Below are positions 9,855-19,619 of a DNA stretch of 64,000 nucleotides, in pieces. The notes beneath the pieces were generated by a model. That model did not search any database, was not told where the DNA came from, and saw nothing but the letters and a program-made list of their open reading frames with translations. The first letter of the stretch is position 1, and each line of letters starts with the position of its first letter. The position numbers and the translations under genes are program-made. This DNA comes from Allobosea sp. (lineage in GTDB: Bacteria; Pseudomonadota; Alphaproteobacteria; Rhizobiales; Kaistiaceae), in the NCBI GenBank assembly GCA_017307955.1, contig JAFKFV010000015.1, positions 1 through 64,000 on the forward strand. The letters run 5' to 3'.

Positions 9855-10913
9855 TCAGGCGGCGGGCGGCGGCGCGGTCGAGCCGCGGATCGTCAGCGCG
9901 ACATCGAGGCGGAGATGGCGGGGCTCGCCGGCATCCTCGAAGATCGACTGCACAGCCATGCGGCCGATCTCCGCGATCGGCTGCGCCACGGTGGTGAGCG
10001 GCGGATTGGACAGGAGGCCCTCCGGCACGCCATCGAAGCCGGCGACGGAGACGGCGCCCGGCACGTCGATGCCGCGCGCCTCGAGCCATTCGAGCGCAAA
10101 GAGCGCGATCCGGTCCGACATGCAGAGCAGCGCCGTCGGCGGCTCGGCGGAGCCGAACAGCGATGCGAGCGCCGCCTCGACGCTGGTCCGGTCGTTCTCG
10201 GTCTCGTAGACAGGGACGTCCGCCGCGGCGATGCCACGCTCGGCCAGGGCGGCGCGATAACCCTCGATTCTATACCTTGAGTTGTGATAGATTGCAGATG
10301 CTATTTCCGCGTCGGTGACGAGGCCGGTTCGTCCGTCGACGAGCTGCAGCGAGAGAATTGCGAGGCGGCGATGGCCGAGATCGGCGAGATGACCGGCAAT
10401 GGCGGCAGCGCCGGCGCGGTCGTCGATCCCCACCATCGAAACGGAGGCATCCTCATGTTCGAGTCCGAGGGCGACGAAAGGCAGCTTCCTCTCCCGCGTC
10501 AGTTCGACGAGGCGGTTGCCGCCCTCGACGCAAAACAGCACGAAGCCGTCGACGATGGCGCTCTGGATGTTCCAGGCGAGCTTCTCGTCATTCGCAGCCG
10601 AGACCAGCGAGATGCCGGCGCCCTGCATGTCGCAGGCGCTGGCGATGCCGGCCATCAGCACGCGGGCGAACGGATCCTCGAAGAAATAGGACAGCGGCTC
10701 GGCCGTCGCGACGCCGATCGCATTGACCTTTCCGGCGCGCAGCAAGCGGCCCTTCGGGTCGGGACCGGCATAGCCGAGTTCGCGCGCGGCCGCCTCGACG
10801 CGCTCGCGCACCTCTTTGCGGACGATGTCCGGGCGGTTGAACACATTCGATGCCGTACCCTGCGACACACCCGCCGCCTTGGCGACATCCGACAGTCTGA
10901 CGATCCGCGTCAC
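9855..10913 (-). CDS. LacI-family transcriptional regulator
   Basis: The 352-aa protein begins with the LacI helix-turn-helix (VRLSDVAKAAGVSQGTASNVFN) and hinge helix (RLLRAGK), followed by a periplasmic-binding-type sensor domain. The family binds CG-centred palindromes and responds to sugars. Two such palindromes lie in the upstream intergenic region, and a matching one at 2317-2334 precedes the aldo/keto reductase. It is divergent from the small gene at 11148, so it probably represses that gene and possibly itself. The inducer is unknown. Confidence 0.92.
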   Translation of the reverse strand: MTRIVRLSDVAKAAGVSQGTASNVFNRPDIVRKEVRERVEAAARELGYAGPDPKGRLLRAGKVNAIGVATAEPLSYFFEDPFARVLMAGIASACDMQGAGISLVSAANDEKLAWNIQSAIVDGFVLFCVEGGNRLVELTRERKLPFVALGLEHEDASVSMVGIDDRAGAAAIAGHLADLGHRRLAILSLQLVDGRTGLVTDAEIASAIYHNSRYRIEGYRAALAERGIAAADVPVYETENDRTSVEAALASLFGSAEPPTALLCMSDRIALFALEWLEARGIDVPGAVSVAGFDGVPEGLLSNPPLTTVAQPIAEIGRMAVQSIFEDAGEPRHLRLDVALTIRGSTAPPPAA

Positions 10914-11058
10914 CCGCGCCCTCCATGTCGCCGCATTGTAGAACCATGGGCGCCCGCGGCGAAACAGGCAAGCGCAGCCCTCCCCGCGGAACCGCGCTTC
11001 ATCCCCGACATCGAGACAACTTCACTTAGCAAGTCTCTTGGATCGGTTCAAATTTCGC

Positions 11059-11087
11059 TTGACGCCATACGCGGCCGATCCTAGACT
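11059..11087 (+). promoter_or_regulatory. Candidate sigma-70 promoter for the small gene at 11148
   Basis: TTGACG (11059-11064) and TAGACT (11082-11087) are 17 bp apart, a good match to -35 and -10 boxes. The palindromic operator begins at the last base of the -10 box, an arrangement that would block the promoter when the regulator is bound. Confidence 0.5.
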
Positions 11088-11133
11088 TGAACCGGTTCAA
11101 GAGCACCACAATGCGAAATTGAATCGATACAAT
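11086..11133. promoter_or_regulatory. Tandem LacI-type operators
   Basis: CTTGAACCGGTTCAAG (11086-11101) is a perfect 16-bp palindrome. ATTGAATCGATACAAT (11118-11133) has one mismatched pair. Their centres are 32 bp apart, about three helical turns, so dimers would lie on the same DNA face. A weaker, imperfect copy may lie at 11037-11052. They separate the LacI gene from the small gene at 11148. Confidence 0.65.
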
Positions 11134-11147
11134 ATGGGAGTTCCGTG

Positions 11148-11348
11148 ATGATCCCTGCGAGCTATTTCTTCCGCCCCGCCTATCGCCAGCGCTTCGAAGC
11201 GCCCGAGCCAATTGAACCCGAGCCGCCCTTCTGGCCCGGACGGCCGCGCCTCGACCGGGTGACGACGGCGATCCTCGGCTTCGCCTTCGGCGCCGCCCAT
11301 CTGCCGCTCGGCCTCGGGCCCAACGGCGATCACGCGCGGCGGCGATAG
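11148..11348 (+). CDS. Small hypothetical protein
   Basis: A 66-aa frame starts at ATG 11148 (a GTG lies one codon before), with GGGAG at 11135-11139 as ribosome-binding site. The product is Pro/Arg-rich (PAYRQRFEAPEPIEPEPP) with a short apolar stretch (AILGFAFGAAHLPLGLG) that might touch a membrane. I recognise no family. Support comes from the promoter and paired LacI operators directly in front. Its stop overlaps the end of moeB on the other strand by 19 bp. Confidence 0.5.
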   Translation: MIPASYFFRPAYRQRFEAPEPIEPEPPFWPGRPRLDRVTTAILGFAFGAAHLPLGLGPNGDHARRR

Positions 11349-12115
11349 GCGATCGTCTCGAATCGCATGGAAAGGACGTCGACCAGCAGCAACTGCCCGA
11401 CCAGCGGTGTGCCGATGCCGAGCACGAGCTTCAATACCTCCGCCGCCTGCAGCGTGCCGAGGATGCCGGTGACGGCGCCGAGGATGCCGGCCTCGGCGCA
11501 GCTCGGCACGAGGCCGGGCGGCGGCGGCGCCGGGAAGAGATCGCGGTAGCGCGGATTGGGCATGCCGTCGCGCTCGGCAAAAGGCATCACAACCGTGAGC
11601 GAGCCATCGAAGCGACCGACCGCCGCGGTGACCAGCGGCCGTGCCAGCGCCTCGGCCCTGTCGGCCACGAGGAAGCGGGTCTCGAAATTGTCGGAGCCGT
11701 CCGCGATCACGTCATAGGCCGCGATCAGCGCGTCGGCGTTGTCGGCCGTGAGCCGCAGGCGGTGCGCCTCGACCGCGACATGCGGGTTGATATCCCTGAC
11801 CGCGTCCGCCGCGCTGTCGACCTTGGGCCGGCCGACATCGGCGGTGCCGTGCATCACCTGCCGCTGCAGGTTGGAGAGCGCCACGGCGTCGTCGTCGACG
11901 ATGCCGATCGTGCCGATGCCGGCCGCTGCCAGATACTGGACGAGCGGCGAGCCGAGGCCGCCGGCGCCGATGACGAGGACGCGCGCCGCTTTCAGCCGCT
12001 GCTGGCCGGGTCCGCCGACTTCGGCGAGAACGAGATGCCGCGCATAGCGCGCGACTTCGTCGTCGGAAAAGCTCACGGCGAGCCCGCCGGCCGGCGCTTC
12101 GTCACTTGGTGCCAT
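11330..12115 (-). CDS. moeB: ThiF/MoeB-family adenylyltransferase
   Basis: The protein (261 aa from ATG 12115; ATG 12133 is also possible) shows the E1-like fold: [14 protein letters not shown], the nucleotide loop [10 protein letters not shown], the NLQRQV segment, DGSDNFETR, and the PSCAEAG cysteine motif. MoeB adenylates the C-terminus of the small MoaD subunit of molybdopterin synthase; ThiF does the same for ThiS. No thiazole genes are near, so MoeB is favoured. It overlaps the end of upp by about 14 bp, which implies translational coupling, although the two functions are unrelated. Confidence 0.87.
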   Translation of the reverse strand: MAPSDEAPAGGLAVSFSDDEVARYARHLVLAEVGGPGQQRLKAARVLVIGAGGLGSPLVQYLAAAGIGTIGIVDDDAVALSNLQRQVMHGTADVGRPKVDSAADAVRDINPHVAVEAHRLRLTADNADALIAAYDVIADGSDNFETRFLVADRAEALARPLVTAAVGRFDGSLTVVMPFAERDGMPNPRYRDLFPAPPPPGLVPSCAEAGILGAVTGILGTLQAAEVLKLVLGIGTPLVGQLLLVDVLSMRFETIAYRRRA

Positions 12116-12731
12116 ACATGCGGTCGCCGGCATCGCCGAGACCGGGAACGATATAGCCCTTGTCGTTCAGAAATTTGTCGACCGAGGCGGTGTAGATCGG
12201 CACCTCGGGATGGGCGCCATGGAACTTGTCGATGCCCTCCGGCGCGGCGAGCAGGCAGACGAAGCGGATGTCCTTGGCGCCGCGCTCCTGCAGCCGGTCG
12301 ATCGCCGCGATGGCCGAATTGGCCGTCGCCAGCATCGGATCGACCACGATGGTCAGACGCTCGTCGAGATCGTCGGGCGCCTTGAAATAGTACTCGACGG
12401 CCTGCAGCGTCTTCGGATCGCGATAAAGCCCGATATGGGCGACGCGCGCCGCCGGGACGAGATCGAGCATGCCCTCGAGCAACCCGTTGCCCGCGCGGAG
12501 AACCGAGGCGAAGACCAGCTTCTTGCCGGCGAGCGTCGGCGCCCGCATCTCGGCGAGCGGCGTCTCGATCGTCGTCGTCGTCAGCTCGAGATCGCGGGTG
12601 ACCTCGTAGCAGAGCAGCGTCGCGATCTCGCGCAGCAACTGCCGGAATCCGGCGGTGGAGGTGTGCTTGTCCCGCATGATGGTCAGCTTGTGCTGCACCA
12701 GGGGATGGTTGATGACCGTCACGCTCGCCAT
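12102..12731 (-). CDS. upp: Uracil phosphoribosyltransferase
   Basis: The 209-aa protein begins [20 protein letters not shown], the classical Upp start. It has the PRPP-binding segment ([14 protein letters not shown]) and the C-terminal [14 protein letters not shown] uracil-binding motif. It salvages uracil to UMP with PRPP. Length is that of the family. The start at 12731 is chosen by homology although the frame is open further upstream. It overlaps moeB. Confidence 0.96.
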   Translation of the reverse strand: MASVTVINHPLVQHKLTIMRDKHTSTAGFRQLLREIATLLCYEVTRDLELTTTTIETPLAEMRAPTLAGKKLVFASVLRAGNGLLEGMLDLVPAARVAHIGLYRDPKTLQAVEYYFKAPDDLDERLTIVVDPMLATANSAIAAIDRLQERGAKDIRFVCLLAAPEGIDKFHGAHPEVPIYTASVDKFLNDKGYIVPGLGDAGDRMYGTK

Positions 12732-12964
12732 TCGTCCGCCTCGTCTCGATGTGTCGCCGAAGCCTAGCCGACCCGGCCCCGCGTGCAAGCCTCGCCTTGT
12801 CCACGCCGTGATGGCCGCATTACCATGCCGCGGACGGAAGGGCGACGGAGCGTTTGACGGGCGTGTCGATCGGCCCGGAATACGAGGCGCTCGCGCGCGA
12901 GCAGGATTTCTCCGATAATGCACGCGTCGCCCTCGGGCGCACGCCCTGAGGATTGGTGAGGCTG

Positions 12965-13882
12965 ATGAGGTCTTCGATGCGTCGCGTGCTGGTTGCCCTG
13001 ATCGCCCTCGCCCTCTCGCCCGCCGCCGCGCTCGCGGACTGGCGCGACGAGGTCAAGACGCTGAAGGTCGGCTTCATCGCCGGCGACAACCCGACACAGG
13101 AGGTCGCGCGGCTGGAGAAGTTCCGCTGGCGCTTGCAGACGGCGCTGGCCGTCCCGGTCACGCTGTTTCCGGCCCGGTCCTATCAGGCGCTGATCGAGGC
13201 CGAGAGTTCGGGCCGCATCCAGTATGCGATCCTGTCATCGCTCGCCTATGTCGCGCTCGACCAGGCCTGCCACTGCGCCGAACCTCTGGTCCAGCCGGTG
13301 GCCGCCGACGGAGCTCGCGGCTTCCGCGCACTGATCGTGACGCCGGCCGACAGCCGCATCGCCTCGCTCGACGACGCCCGCGGCAAGCGCCTCGCGGTCG
13401 CCCGCAAGGATTCGCTGTCGGGCCGGCTGGTGCCGCTCGCCGGCCTCGCCGCCGAGGGCATCGACGCCGAGACGACCTTCGCCAGCCTGGTGGAGACCGA
13501 GGATCCGCTCGCCGCGCTGAAGGCCCTCGAAAGCGGCGACGCCGATCTCGCCGTCGCCTGGTCGACCGCCGACGAGCCGCTGACCGCCCCACGCGACAGC
13601 GGCCCGATCGGCATGCTGGCCGCCGATGGCGGCCTGCCGCCCGGCGGTCTGCGTGTGATCTGGCGCTCGGACCTCGTGCCCTTCGGGCCGCATGCGGTGC
13701 GCAGCGATCTGCCGGCCGAGGCCAAGGATGCGCTGCGCCGCGCGCTGCTTGCGATGCGGACCGATGATCCGGACGCCTATGACGCGATCGAGCCGCGTTT
13801 CGAGGGCGGCTTCGTCGACGTCGAGGACGCGCCCTATCGCCGGCTCGGCCTGCTGCTCGCCGAAGTGGCGGCGCCGCAGTAG
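12965..13882 (+). CDS. PhnD-like phosphate/phosphonate ABC substrate-binding protein
   Basis: The 305-aa protein has a signal peptide ending at ALAD. The mature part fits the PhnD/phosphonate-binding family ([20 protein letters not shown] near the start, [10 protein letters not shown], and the two-lobe pattern later). Such proteins capture phosphonate, phosphite or related ligands, but no permease or ATPase gene is adjacent, so it may serve a remote transporter or a sensor. The start is ATG 12965 after GGTGAGG; ATG 12977 is an alternative. It converges with the MarR gene, 4 bp apart. Confidence 0.8.
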   Translation: MRSSMRRVLVALIALALSPAAALADWRDEVKTLKVGFIAGDNPTQEVARLEKFRWRLQTALAVPVTLFPARSYQALIEAESSGRIQYAILSSLAYVALDQACHCAEPLVQPVAADGARGFRALIVTPADSRIASLDDARGKRLAVARKDSLSGRLVPLAGLAAEGIDAETTFASLVETEDPLAALKALESGDADLAVAWSTADEPLTAPRDSGPIGMLAADGGLPPGGLRVIWRSDLVPFGPHAVRSDLPAEAKDALRRALLAMRTDDPDAYDAIEPRFEGGFVDVEDAPYRRLGLLLAEVAAPQ

Positions 13883-13886
13883 CGGA

Positions 13887-14339
13887 TCAGGCGACCGGCT
13901 CCGGCGAGTTGACGATGTTGTCCTGCAGCTTCAACAGCGTCAGCCGCATCGTCTCCAGCACCGCGGGATCGATGCCGCGCTCGGCCTCCTCGCGCACCTG
14001 CTTGCCGATGGCGCGGATGCGGCGGACGATGTTGGCGGCCGAAGGCGTCAGGCGGATGAGCTTGGCCCGGCGGTCGGCCGGGTCAGGGATGCGCTCGACG
14101 AGCCCGGCCGCCTCGAGCCGGTCAAGAAAGCCGACGAGCGTCATCGGCTCGACCGACAATTCGTCGGCCAGCGTCGACTGGCGCAGTCCCGGACGACGGC
14201 TGACGAAGGCGAGCGTCCTCGCCTCGGCAACAGTCAGCCCGAGACCGGCATTTTCAAGAGCTTTCTCAAATCGACGTCGCAGAAGTCGCGCAACATCGAC
14301 GAGGACGAATCCTAGCGGATCCTCGATCGTAGCTACCAA
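13887..14339 (-). CDS. MarR-family transcriptional regulator
   Basis: The 150-aa protein has a MarR winged helix: LTVAEARTLAFVSRRPGLRQSTLADELSVE is the DNA-recognition part and DPADRRAKLIRLT the wing with the conserved DRR. These dimers repress nearby genes and release on binding small phenolics or oxidants. A perfect 10-bp inverted repeat lies 19 bp upstream of its start, so autoregulation is likely. No obvious target other than itself is divergent; typA starts 236 bp past the repeat. Confidence 0.9.
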   Translation of the reverse strand: MVATIEDPLGFVLVDVARLLRRRFEKALENAGLGLTVAEARTLAFVSRRPGLRQSTLADELSVEPMTLVGFLDRLEAAGLVERIPDPADRRAKLIRLTPSAANIVRRIRAIGKQVREEAERGIDPAVLETMRLTLLKLQDNIVNSPEPVA

Positions 14340-14357
14340 AACCTGATCCCCCGTAGC

Positions 14358-14382
14358 ATATTATATGTAAACCATATAATAT
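14358..14382. promoter_or_regulatory. Perfect AT-rich inverted repeat, probable MarR operator
   Basis: ATATTATATG and CATATAATAT form a perfect 10-bp inverted repeat around the 5-bp spacer TAAAC. The size and AT-rich character suit a MarR dimer. It sits immediately before the MarR gene (start 14339) in otherwise GC-rich DNA. It could also influence typA. Confidence 0.7.
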
Positions 14383-14617
14383 TTGCCCTATTACTGGCCG
14401 TCAATCTATCTGCGATCGCATCTTCGCCCGCAACACCCCATTCGTCGCAGGCCCCCACGACCCGGAACGGCAGACTGACGATGCTTGTTGCCTTTTCGAG
14501 GCGTTTCAAGCATTTTGCACCGCAAAATGGCCCGGCAGCGTTTTCGCCCCGGGGCCGCGCTGCGGGACCGCCCCGTCGCGCAGCCCCGGTGGCGCCGTTG
14601 CCTTTCTGGATCGAGAT

Positions 14618-16438
14618 ATGTCCCTTCGCAACATCGCCATCATCGCGCATGTCGATCATGGCAAGACCACGCTTGTCGACAAGCTGCTGCAGCAGTCCGG
14701 CTCCTTCCGCGAGAACCAGCGCGTCGCCGAGCGTGTGATGGATTCGAACGACATCGAGAAGGAGCGCGGCATCACCATCCTGGCCAAGGCGACCTCGATC
14801 GTCTGGAAGGATACGCGCATCAATATCGTCGATACCCCCGGCCATGCCGATTTCGGCGGCGAGGTCGAGCGCATCCTCAACATGGTCGACGGCGTGATCG
14901 TTCTCGTCGATGCGGCGGAAGGCCCGATGCCGCAGACGAAGTTCGTCGTCGGCAAGGCGCTCAAGGTCGGCCTGAAGCCGATCGTCGCCATCAACAAGGT
15001 CGACAAGCCCGACGCGCGCATCCAGGAAGTCGTGAACGAGGTCTTCGACCTCTTCGCCGCCCTCGACGCCACCGACGAGCAGCTCGATTTCCCGATCCTC
15101 TACGGCTCCGCCAAGCAGGGCTGGATGGGCCGCTCGCCCGACGCCTCGCATGACGAAGGCATGGCGCCCCTCTTCGACCTCGTGCTCGAGCATGTCGATG
15201 CGCCGCATGTCGAGGAAGGCCCGTTCCGCATGCTGGGAACGCTGCTCGAGGCCAATCCCTATCTCGGGCGCCTCATCACCGGCCGCATCAGCTCCGGTTC
15301 GGTCAAGCCGACCCAGATGCTGAAGGTCCTGTCGCAGGACGGCTCGACGGTCGAGAATTTCCGCGTCTCCAAGATCCTCGCCTTCCGCGGCATCGAGCGT
15401 CAGCCGATCGAGGAAGGCGTGCCGGGCGACATCGTCGCCATCGCCGGCATGACCAAGGGCACCGTCGCCGAGACTTTCTGCGACCCCGCCGTCACCGAGG
15501 CAATCAAGGCGCAGCCGATCGACCCGCCGACCGTCTCGATGACCTTCATGGTCAATGACAGCCCGCTCGCCGGCACCGAGGGCGACAAGGTCACGAGCCG
15601 CATGATCCGCGACCGCCTGTTCAAGGAAGCCGAGGGCAATGTGGCGCTGAGGATCGAGGAGACCGCCGGCAAGGACGCCTTCGTCGTCTCCGGCCGCGGC
15701 GAGCTTCTGCTCGCGATCCTGATCGAGAACATGCGCCGCGAGGGCTATGAGCTCGGCGTCTCGCGTCCGCGCGTCGTCTTCCAGAAGGACGAGAGCGGCA
15801 CGATCCAGGAGCCGATCGAGGAGGTCATCATCGACGTCGACGAGGAGCATTCCGGCGTCGTCGTGCAGAAGATGGCCGAGCGCAAGGGCGAGATGATCGA
15901 GATGCGCCCCTCGGGCGGCGATCGCCTGCGCCTCGTCTTCCGCGCGCCGACCCGCGGCCTGATCGGCTACCAGGGCGAACTGCTGACCGACACGCGCGGC
16001 ACGGCGATCATGAACCGCCTGTTCCACTCCTATCAGCCCTATAAGGGCGAGATCGCCGGCCGCCGCAACGGCGTGCTGATCGCCAACGAGGCCGGCGAGG
16101 CCGTCGCCTATGCGCTGTGGAACCTCGAGGATCGCGGCCCGATGATGATCGAGCCCGGCTGGAAGGTCTATGAGGGCATGATCGTCGGCGAGCACACCCG
16201 CGACAACGACCTCGAGGTGAATGTCCTCAAGGGCAAGAAGCTCTCCAACGTCCGCTCCGCCGGCAAGGACGAGGCCGTCCGCCTCACGCCGCCGATCCGC
16301 ATGACGCTCGAGCGCTCGCTGTCCTGGATCTCGGACGACGAGCTGGTCGAAGTGACGCCGAAGTCGATCCGCCTCCGCAAGGCGATCCTGGATCCGATCG
16401 AGCGCAAGCGCGCCGACCGCGCCCGCCAGACGGCCTGA
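14618..16438 (+). CDS. typA: Translational GTPase TypA/BipA
   Basis: The 606-aa protein starts MSLRNIAIIAHVDHGKTTLVDKL, with the P-loop, the switch motif RGITI and DTPGHADFGGEVER, and the specificity motif NKVDK. EF-G-like domains follow and a C-terminal TypA-specific domain (TRGLIGYQGELLTDTRGTAIMN). It binds ribosomes and helps 50S assembly and growth under stress or cold. Length is standard. The start is the ATG by homology; the ribosome-binding site is weak. Confidence 0.97.
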   Translation: MSLRNIAIIAHVDHGKTTLVDKLLQQSGSFRENQRVAERVMDSNDIEKERGITILAKATSIVWKDTRINIVDTPGHADFGGEVERILNMVDGVIVLVDAAEGPMPQTKFVVGKALKVGLKPIVAINKVDKPDARIQEVVNEVFDLFAALDATDEQLDFPILYGSAKQGWMGRSPDASHDEGMAPLFDLVLEHVDAPHVEEGPFRMLGTLLEANPYLGRLITGRISSGSVKPTQMLKVLSQDGSTVENFRVSKILAFRGIERQPIEEGVPGDIVAIAGMTKGTVAETFCDPAVTEAIKAQPIDPPTVSMTFMVNDSPLAGTEGDKVTSRMIRDRLFKEAEGNVALRIEETAGKDAFVVSGRGELLLAILIENMRREGYELGVSRPRVVFQKDESGTIQEPIEEVIIDVDEEHSGVVVQKMAERKGEMIEMRPSGGDRLRLVFRAPTRGLIGYQGELLTDTRGTAIMNRLFHSYQPYKGEIAGRRNGVLIANEAGEAVAYALWNLEDRGPMMIEPGWKVYEGMIVGEHTRDNDLEVNVLKGKKLSNVRSAGKDEAVRLTPPIRMTLERSLSWISDDELVEVTPKSIRLRKAILDPIERKRADRARQTA

Positions 16439-16605
16439 CCGGGCGCCGCCCCGGCGGCGGCGTCCCCTCCCCGCGCCGGAACGACCAGGATTCAGCAGGG
16501 CCGCGACAGGGTCCTGCGGAGCTTTGTCACACCTTGGTCATGACGGGCATCGTGGCGCGCGAAAGGGGCTTCCCCCGCCTCGAAAGCGGACCTATCCTCA
16601 GCATC

Positions 16606-17118
16606 ATGAGCACTCTGTCGATCGGTGTACGCCGGGCTGAGGTGACTGACGCGGCGTCCATCACCGCGGTCCACGACACTGCCTGGCGACAGGCCTATGA
16701 CGGCCTGATCCCGGCTCGCGAACTGAGCCGGATGATCGCGCGACGCGGCCACACCTGGTGGGGCCGCGCCATCCGCCGGGGCACCGGCATCCTCGTTCTC
16801 GAGGTGGGCGGCACCATCGCCGGCTACGCCACCTATGGCCCCAACCGGGCGCGCAATCTCGTGCAGCGCGGCGAGGTCTACGAGCTTTACCTCCGGCCCG
16901 AATATCAGGGCATCGGCCTCGGCACACGGCTGTTCCTGGCCGCACGGCGCGAACTCGTGCGGCACGGCTTCGATACGACCGTGGTCTGGGCGCTGGCCGA
17001 CAATGAGGGTGCCTGCCGCTTCTACAAGAATGCCGGCGGCCGCAAGGTGGCGCGCGGCAGCGAGCGCTTCGGCGACGTCACCCTCGCCAAGGTCGCCTTC
17101 GCTTTCGCCCGCGGCTGA
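16606..17118 (+). CDS. GNAT-family N-acetyltransferase
   Basis: The 170-aa protein contains the GNAT acetyl-CoA loop (LYLRPEYQGIGLGTRLF) and the C-terminal WALADNEGACRFYKNAGG segment typical of RimI-like acetyltransferases. Its substrate cannot be deduced. It follows typA by 167 bp in the same direction. The start at ATG 16606 gives a normal N-terminus (VRRAEVTDAASI); the frame is open upstream without family similarity. Confidence 0.88.
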   Translation: MSTLSIGVRRAEVTDAASITAVHDTAWRQAYDGLIPARELSRMIARRGHTWWGRAIRRGTGILVLEVGGTIAGYATYGPNRARNLVQRGEVYELYLRPEYQGIGLGTRLFLAARRELVRHGFDTTVVWALADNEGACRFYKNAGGRKVARGSERFGDVTLAKVAFAFARG

Positions 17119-17128
17119 CGCCGAAGGC

Positions 17129-17584
17129 TCATTGGCCCATGACCCAGCCGGGAAGGCTGGCAGCTTGCCTCACCCAGTCGGCGAACTGAGCCTCGTCGAA
17201 GTCGTCGCCTTCGCGGATGTCGAGATAGCGCACATCCGCCTGCTTCGAGGCGCCTGGCGGCGGCGGATCGAGGTCGGCGCCGCGAAAGAAGGCGACCTTC
17301 ACATAGGCGTTGAAGCAGTGGAAGGAGAGGAACCAGCCCTCGTCGCTGCCATAGAAGGGCGAGTTCCATTTCACCGCCTTGCGGAGGCCCGGCACGCTTT
17401 CGACGATCACAGCGTCGAGGCGCTCACCGGTCGCGCGCTTCCAGCCGGGCATCGCCGCGATATAGTCGGCAACGGGCGCTGCGCCCTCGCCCTTCGCGAT
17501 CTGCGGATTGCCGCCGGAAAGGAGCCTCGGTGCCGCCGCATTTCCCGCCGCATCCGCCTGCCCGCTTCTGGGTCGCTTCGCCAC
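17129..17584 (-). CDS. DUF1801 domain protein
   Basis: The 151-aa product has the DUF1801 pattern: PVADYIAAMPGWKRATGERLDAVIVESVPG, then VKWNSPFYG and a Phe/Trp-rich core (GWFLSFHCFNAYVKVAFFRG). The fold is YdhG/IraI-like and its biochemical role is unknown. The start is GTG 17584 after GGGAGGCGACA. The N-terminal 30 residues are basic and low in complexity. It converges with the GNAT gene. Confidence 0.82.
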   Translation of the reverse strand: MAKRPRSGQADAAGNAAAPRLLSGGNPQIAKGEGAAPVADYIAAMPGWKRATGERLDAVIVESVPGLRKAVKWNSPFYGSDEGWFLSFHCFNAYVKVAFFRGADLDPPPPGASKQADVRYLDIREGDDFDEAQFADWVRQAASLPGWVMGQ

Positions 17585-17812
17585 TGTCGCCTCCCGCTTA
17601 TCGCCTTCGATCCGCCCGCACCGCCCGGGAGCCGGATCGTAACACGCAGGTGGCGACATCTCCCGGTTGCGGATCGATGCAGCTGAGACGGAACCCGCGC
17701 GGCTTTTTCCGCTTCTCCCTTGCAGGGCGCCGCCCGGCCGCTTAAGAGCGGATCGCCCGTGCAGCGCACAATGCGCTTCGCAGTCCGCCAACTCCGCCTG
17801 AGGGATCATCCC

Positions 17813-18343
17813 ATGCGCATCGACGCTGTGCCGATCGGCAAGAATCCTCCGCACGACATCAACGTGATCATCGAGGTGCCGGTCGGCGGCGAGCCGATCA
17901 AGTATGAAATGGATAAGGAAGCCGGCGCGCTCTATGTCGACCGCTTCCTCTATACGCCGATGCGCTATCCGGGCAATTACGGCTTCGTCCCGCACACGCT
18001 CTGCGGCGACGGCGACCCGATCGACGTGCTCGTCACCAACCAGCGCGCCATCATTCCCGGCGCGATCATGAATTGCCGGCCGGTCGGCGTGCTCCGCATG
18101 CGCGACGAGGGCGGCGAGGACGAAAAGGTCATCGCGGTCCCCTCGACCAAGCTGACGCGCCGCTACGAGAAGATCGAGAGCTACACCGATCTTCCCGAGA
18201 TCACGCTCCGCCAGATCGAGCACTTCTTCCAGCACTACAAGGATCTGGAGAAGGGCAAGTGGGTCGAGATCTCCGGCTGGGGCGACAAGGCCGAGGCGGA
18301 GAAACTCATCGTCGAGGCGATCGAGCGCTACAAGAAGGGCTGA
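17813..18343 (+). CDS. ppa: Inorganic pyrophosphatase
   Basis: The 176-aa protein is a family I pyrophosphatase with the signature DGDPIDVLV and the conserved [11 protein letters not shown]. It hydrolyses pyrophosphate in the cytoplasm and drives biosynthesis. ATG 17813 follows TGAGGGATC. The next gene starts 2 bp after the stop, so the two are likely cotranscribed. Confidence 0.97.
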   Translation: MRIDAVPIGKNPPHDINVIIEVPVGGEPIKYEMDKEAGALYVDRFLYTPMRYPGNYGFVPHTLCGDGDPIDVLVTNQRAIIPGAIMNCRPVGVLRMRDEGGEDEKVIAVPSTKLTRRYEKIESYTDLPEITLRQIEHFFQHYKDLEKGKWVEISGWGDKAEAEKLIVEAIERYKKG

Positions 18344-18345
18344 CT

Positions 18346-18828
18346 ATGGCCTCCGCTCCCCTGCTCTCGCGGCGCGGCCTTCTGGCCGCCTTCGTCCTTG
18401 CAGGCTCGACGCTTGCCCTTCGCCCGGTCCGCGCCGCCGAGACCCCGGAAGCGTTTCTCAAGGCGATCTATGCGGCCTATCTCGGGGACGGCAGCGGCAT
18501 CGATCTCAACGACAAGCGCGCGCTCGACCGCTACTTCACGCCCGATCTCGCGACCATGATCGCGGACGACCGCGCCCGCGCGGAGGCCGCTGGCGACATG
18601 CCGCTCCTCGACGGCGATCCATTCCTCAATGCGCAGGATTGGGAGATCAAGCGCCTGTCGATCAAGGTCGACCACGGCGCCGCCGGCAAGGCGACCGGCC
18701 ATGTCCGCTTCACCAATGGCGGCGTCCCGGTCGCGATCGATCTCATGCTCGTCCAAACGGCCAAGGGCTGGCGAATCCGCGACATCCACTATGCGGAATC
18801 GACCCTGCGCGGGCTCTACACGCACTGA
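18346..18828 (+). CDS. Exported DUF3828 protein
   Basis: The 160-aa protein has an N-terminal export signal with an RR pair (LSRRGLLAAFVLAGSTLAL, cleaved near VRAAE). The mature part has the DUF3828 features (AIYAAYLGDG...LDRYFTPDLATMI and the C-terminal GWRIRDIHY). The fold is NTF2-like and function unknown. It is tightly coupled to ppa. Confidence 0.8.
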   Translation: MASAPLLSRRGLLAAFVLAGSTLALRPVRAAETPEAFLKAIYAAYLGDGSGIDLNDKRALDRYFTPDLATMIADDRARAEAAGDMPLLDGDPFLNAQDWEIKRLSIKVDHGAAGKATGHVRFTNGGVPVAIDLMLVQTAKGWRIRDIHYAESTLRGLYTH

Positions 18829-18860
18829 AAAGGTGGCGGGCCGTCCTCTTCCGGCGGGGC

Positions 18861-19190
18861 TCAGCCCCGCCGGCCGGCCTCCGGGCCGAGCCCTGACGCA
18901 CGGTCCATGAGGACCGCGGCGTCGCCCTCGATCCGCACCGTCTTCACCCGCGCCGTCTGCCCGCTCACCACCGCGACCGCGCCGCGCGCGACGCCGAAGG
19001 CGTCGGCGATCAGAGCGGCGAGGGCGGCGTTGGCGGCGCCCTTTTCCGGCACGGCGCGGACGCGCGCGGCAACGACCGTCCGACCGTCGGAGAGCGTCGA
19101 CAGGCCGTCGATGGCATCACGCCCGCCGCGCGGCGTCAGGCGGACATCGATGAGGATGCCGCCGCCGGCGAGCCGGGCCGGCCCGCTCAA
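18861..19190 (-). CDS. DUF167/YggU family protein
   Basis: The 109-aa product carries the DUF167 pattern ([51 protein letters not shown]). The likely start is TTG 19190, which overlaps the YggT stop by four bases (TTGA); no ATG or GTG fits this N-terminus. The function is unknown although the family is widespread. It pairs with yggT, a common arrangement. Confidence 0.85.
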   Translation of the reverse strand: MSGPARLAGGGILIDVRLTPRGGRDAIDGLSTLSDGRTVVAARVRAVPEKGAANAALAALIADAFGVARGAVAVVSGQTARVKTVRIEGDAAVLMDRASGLGPEAGRRG

Positions 19191-19477
19191 AATGCGATGG
19201 GATAGACGTAGAGGATGATGACCTGCTGGATCAGGATGATCCCGAGCAGCAGGATGACCGGCGAGATGTCGATGGCGCCGAGCGTCGGCACGACGCGGCG
19301 GATCGGCCGCAGCACCGGCTCGGTCGCCTGGTAGAGGAAATTGCCGATCGCCGAGACCACGGGATTGCGCGGATTGACGACGCCGAAGGCGAACAGCCAG
19401 CTGAAGATCGCGCTCGCGATGATCACATACCAGTAGATGTTCAGCGCATACATGATGACGTTGAGGACGGCGATCAT
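19187..19477 (-). CDS. YggT family membrane protein
   Basis: The 96-aa protein has two long hydrophobic segments flanking the conserved cytoplasmic loop ([27 protein letters not shown]). YggT proteins are linked to osmotic and ion homeostasis and envelope growth. The start at ATG 19477 matches the family; an upstream ATG at 19522 would add a basic tail. It is translationally coupled to the DUF167 gene. Confidence 0.9.
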   Translation of the reverse strand: MIAVLNVIMYALNIYWYVIIASAIFSWLFAFGVVNPRNPVVSAIGNFLYQATEPVLRPIRRVVPTLGAIDISPVILLLGIILIQQVIILYVYPIAF

Positions 19478-19619
19478 CGCTTTTCCGCAAGAGGTGGCAC
19501 GGCCGGCTGGCCGCCCCCTCATGTAGCGGTGGACCGCCGCTCCCGCAACCCGCGCGCCGCGTCGCCGCCGCTTGACACCGCCACCCGCCGCGCCCTACAA
19601 GGCGCCGTCGCATCGCGAC

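Noticed and set aside
14333..16195. 620-codon open frame antisense to typA
   Set aside because: Mirror of the typA codon pattern with no protein motifs.
16439..16465. GC-rich hairpin after typA as a terminator
   Set aside because: Stem is short and there is no T tract; not strong enough to call.
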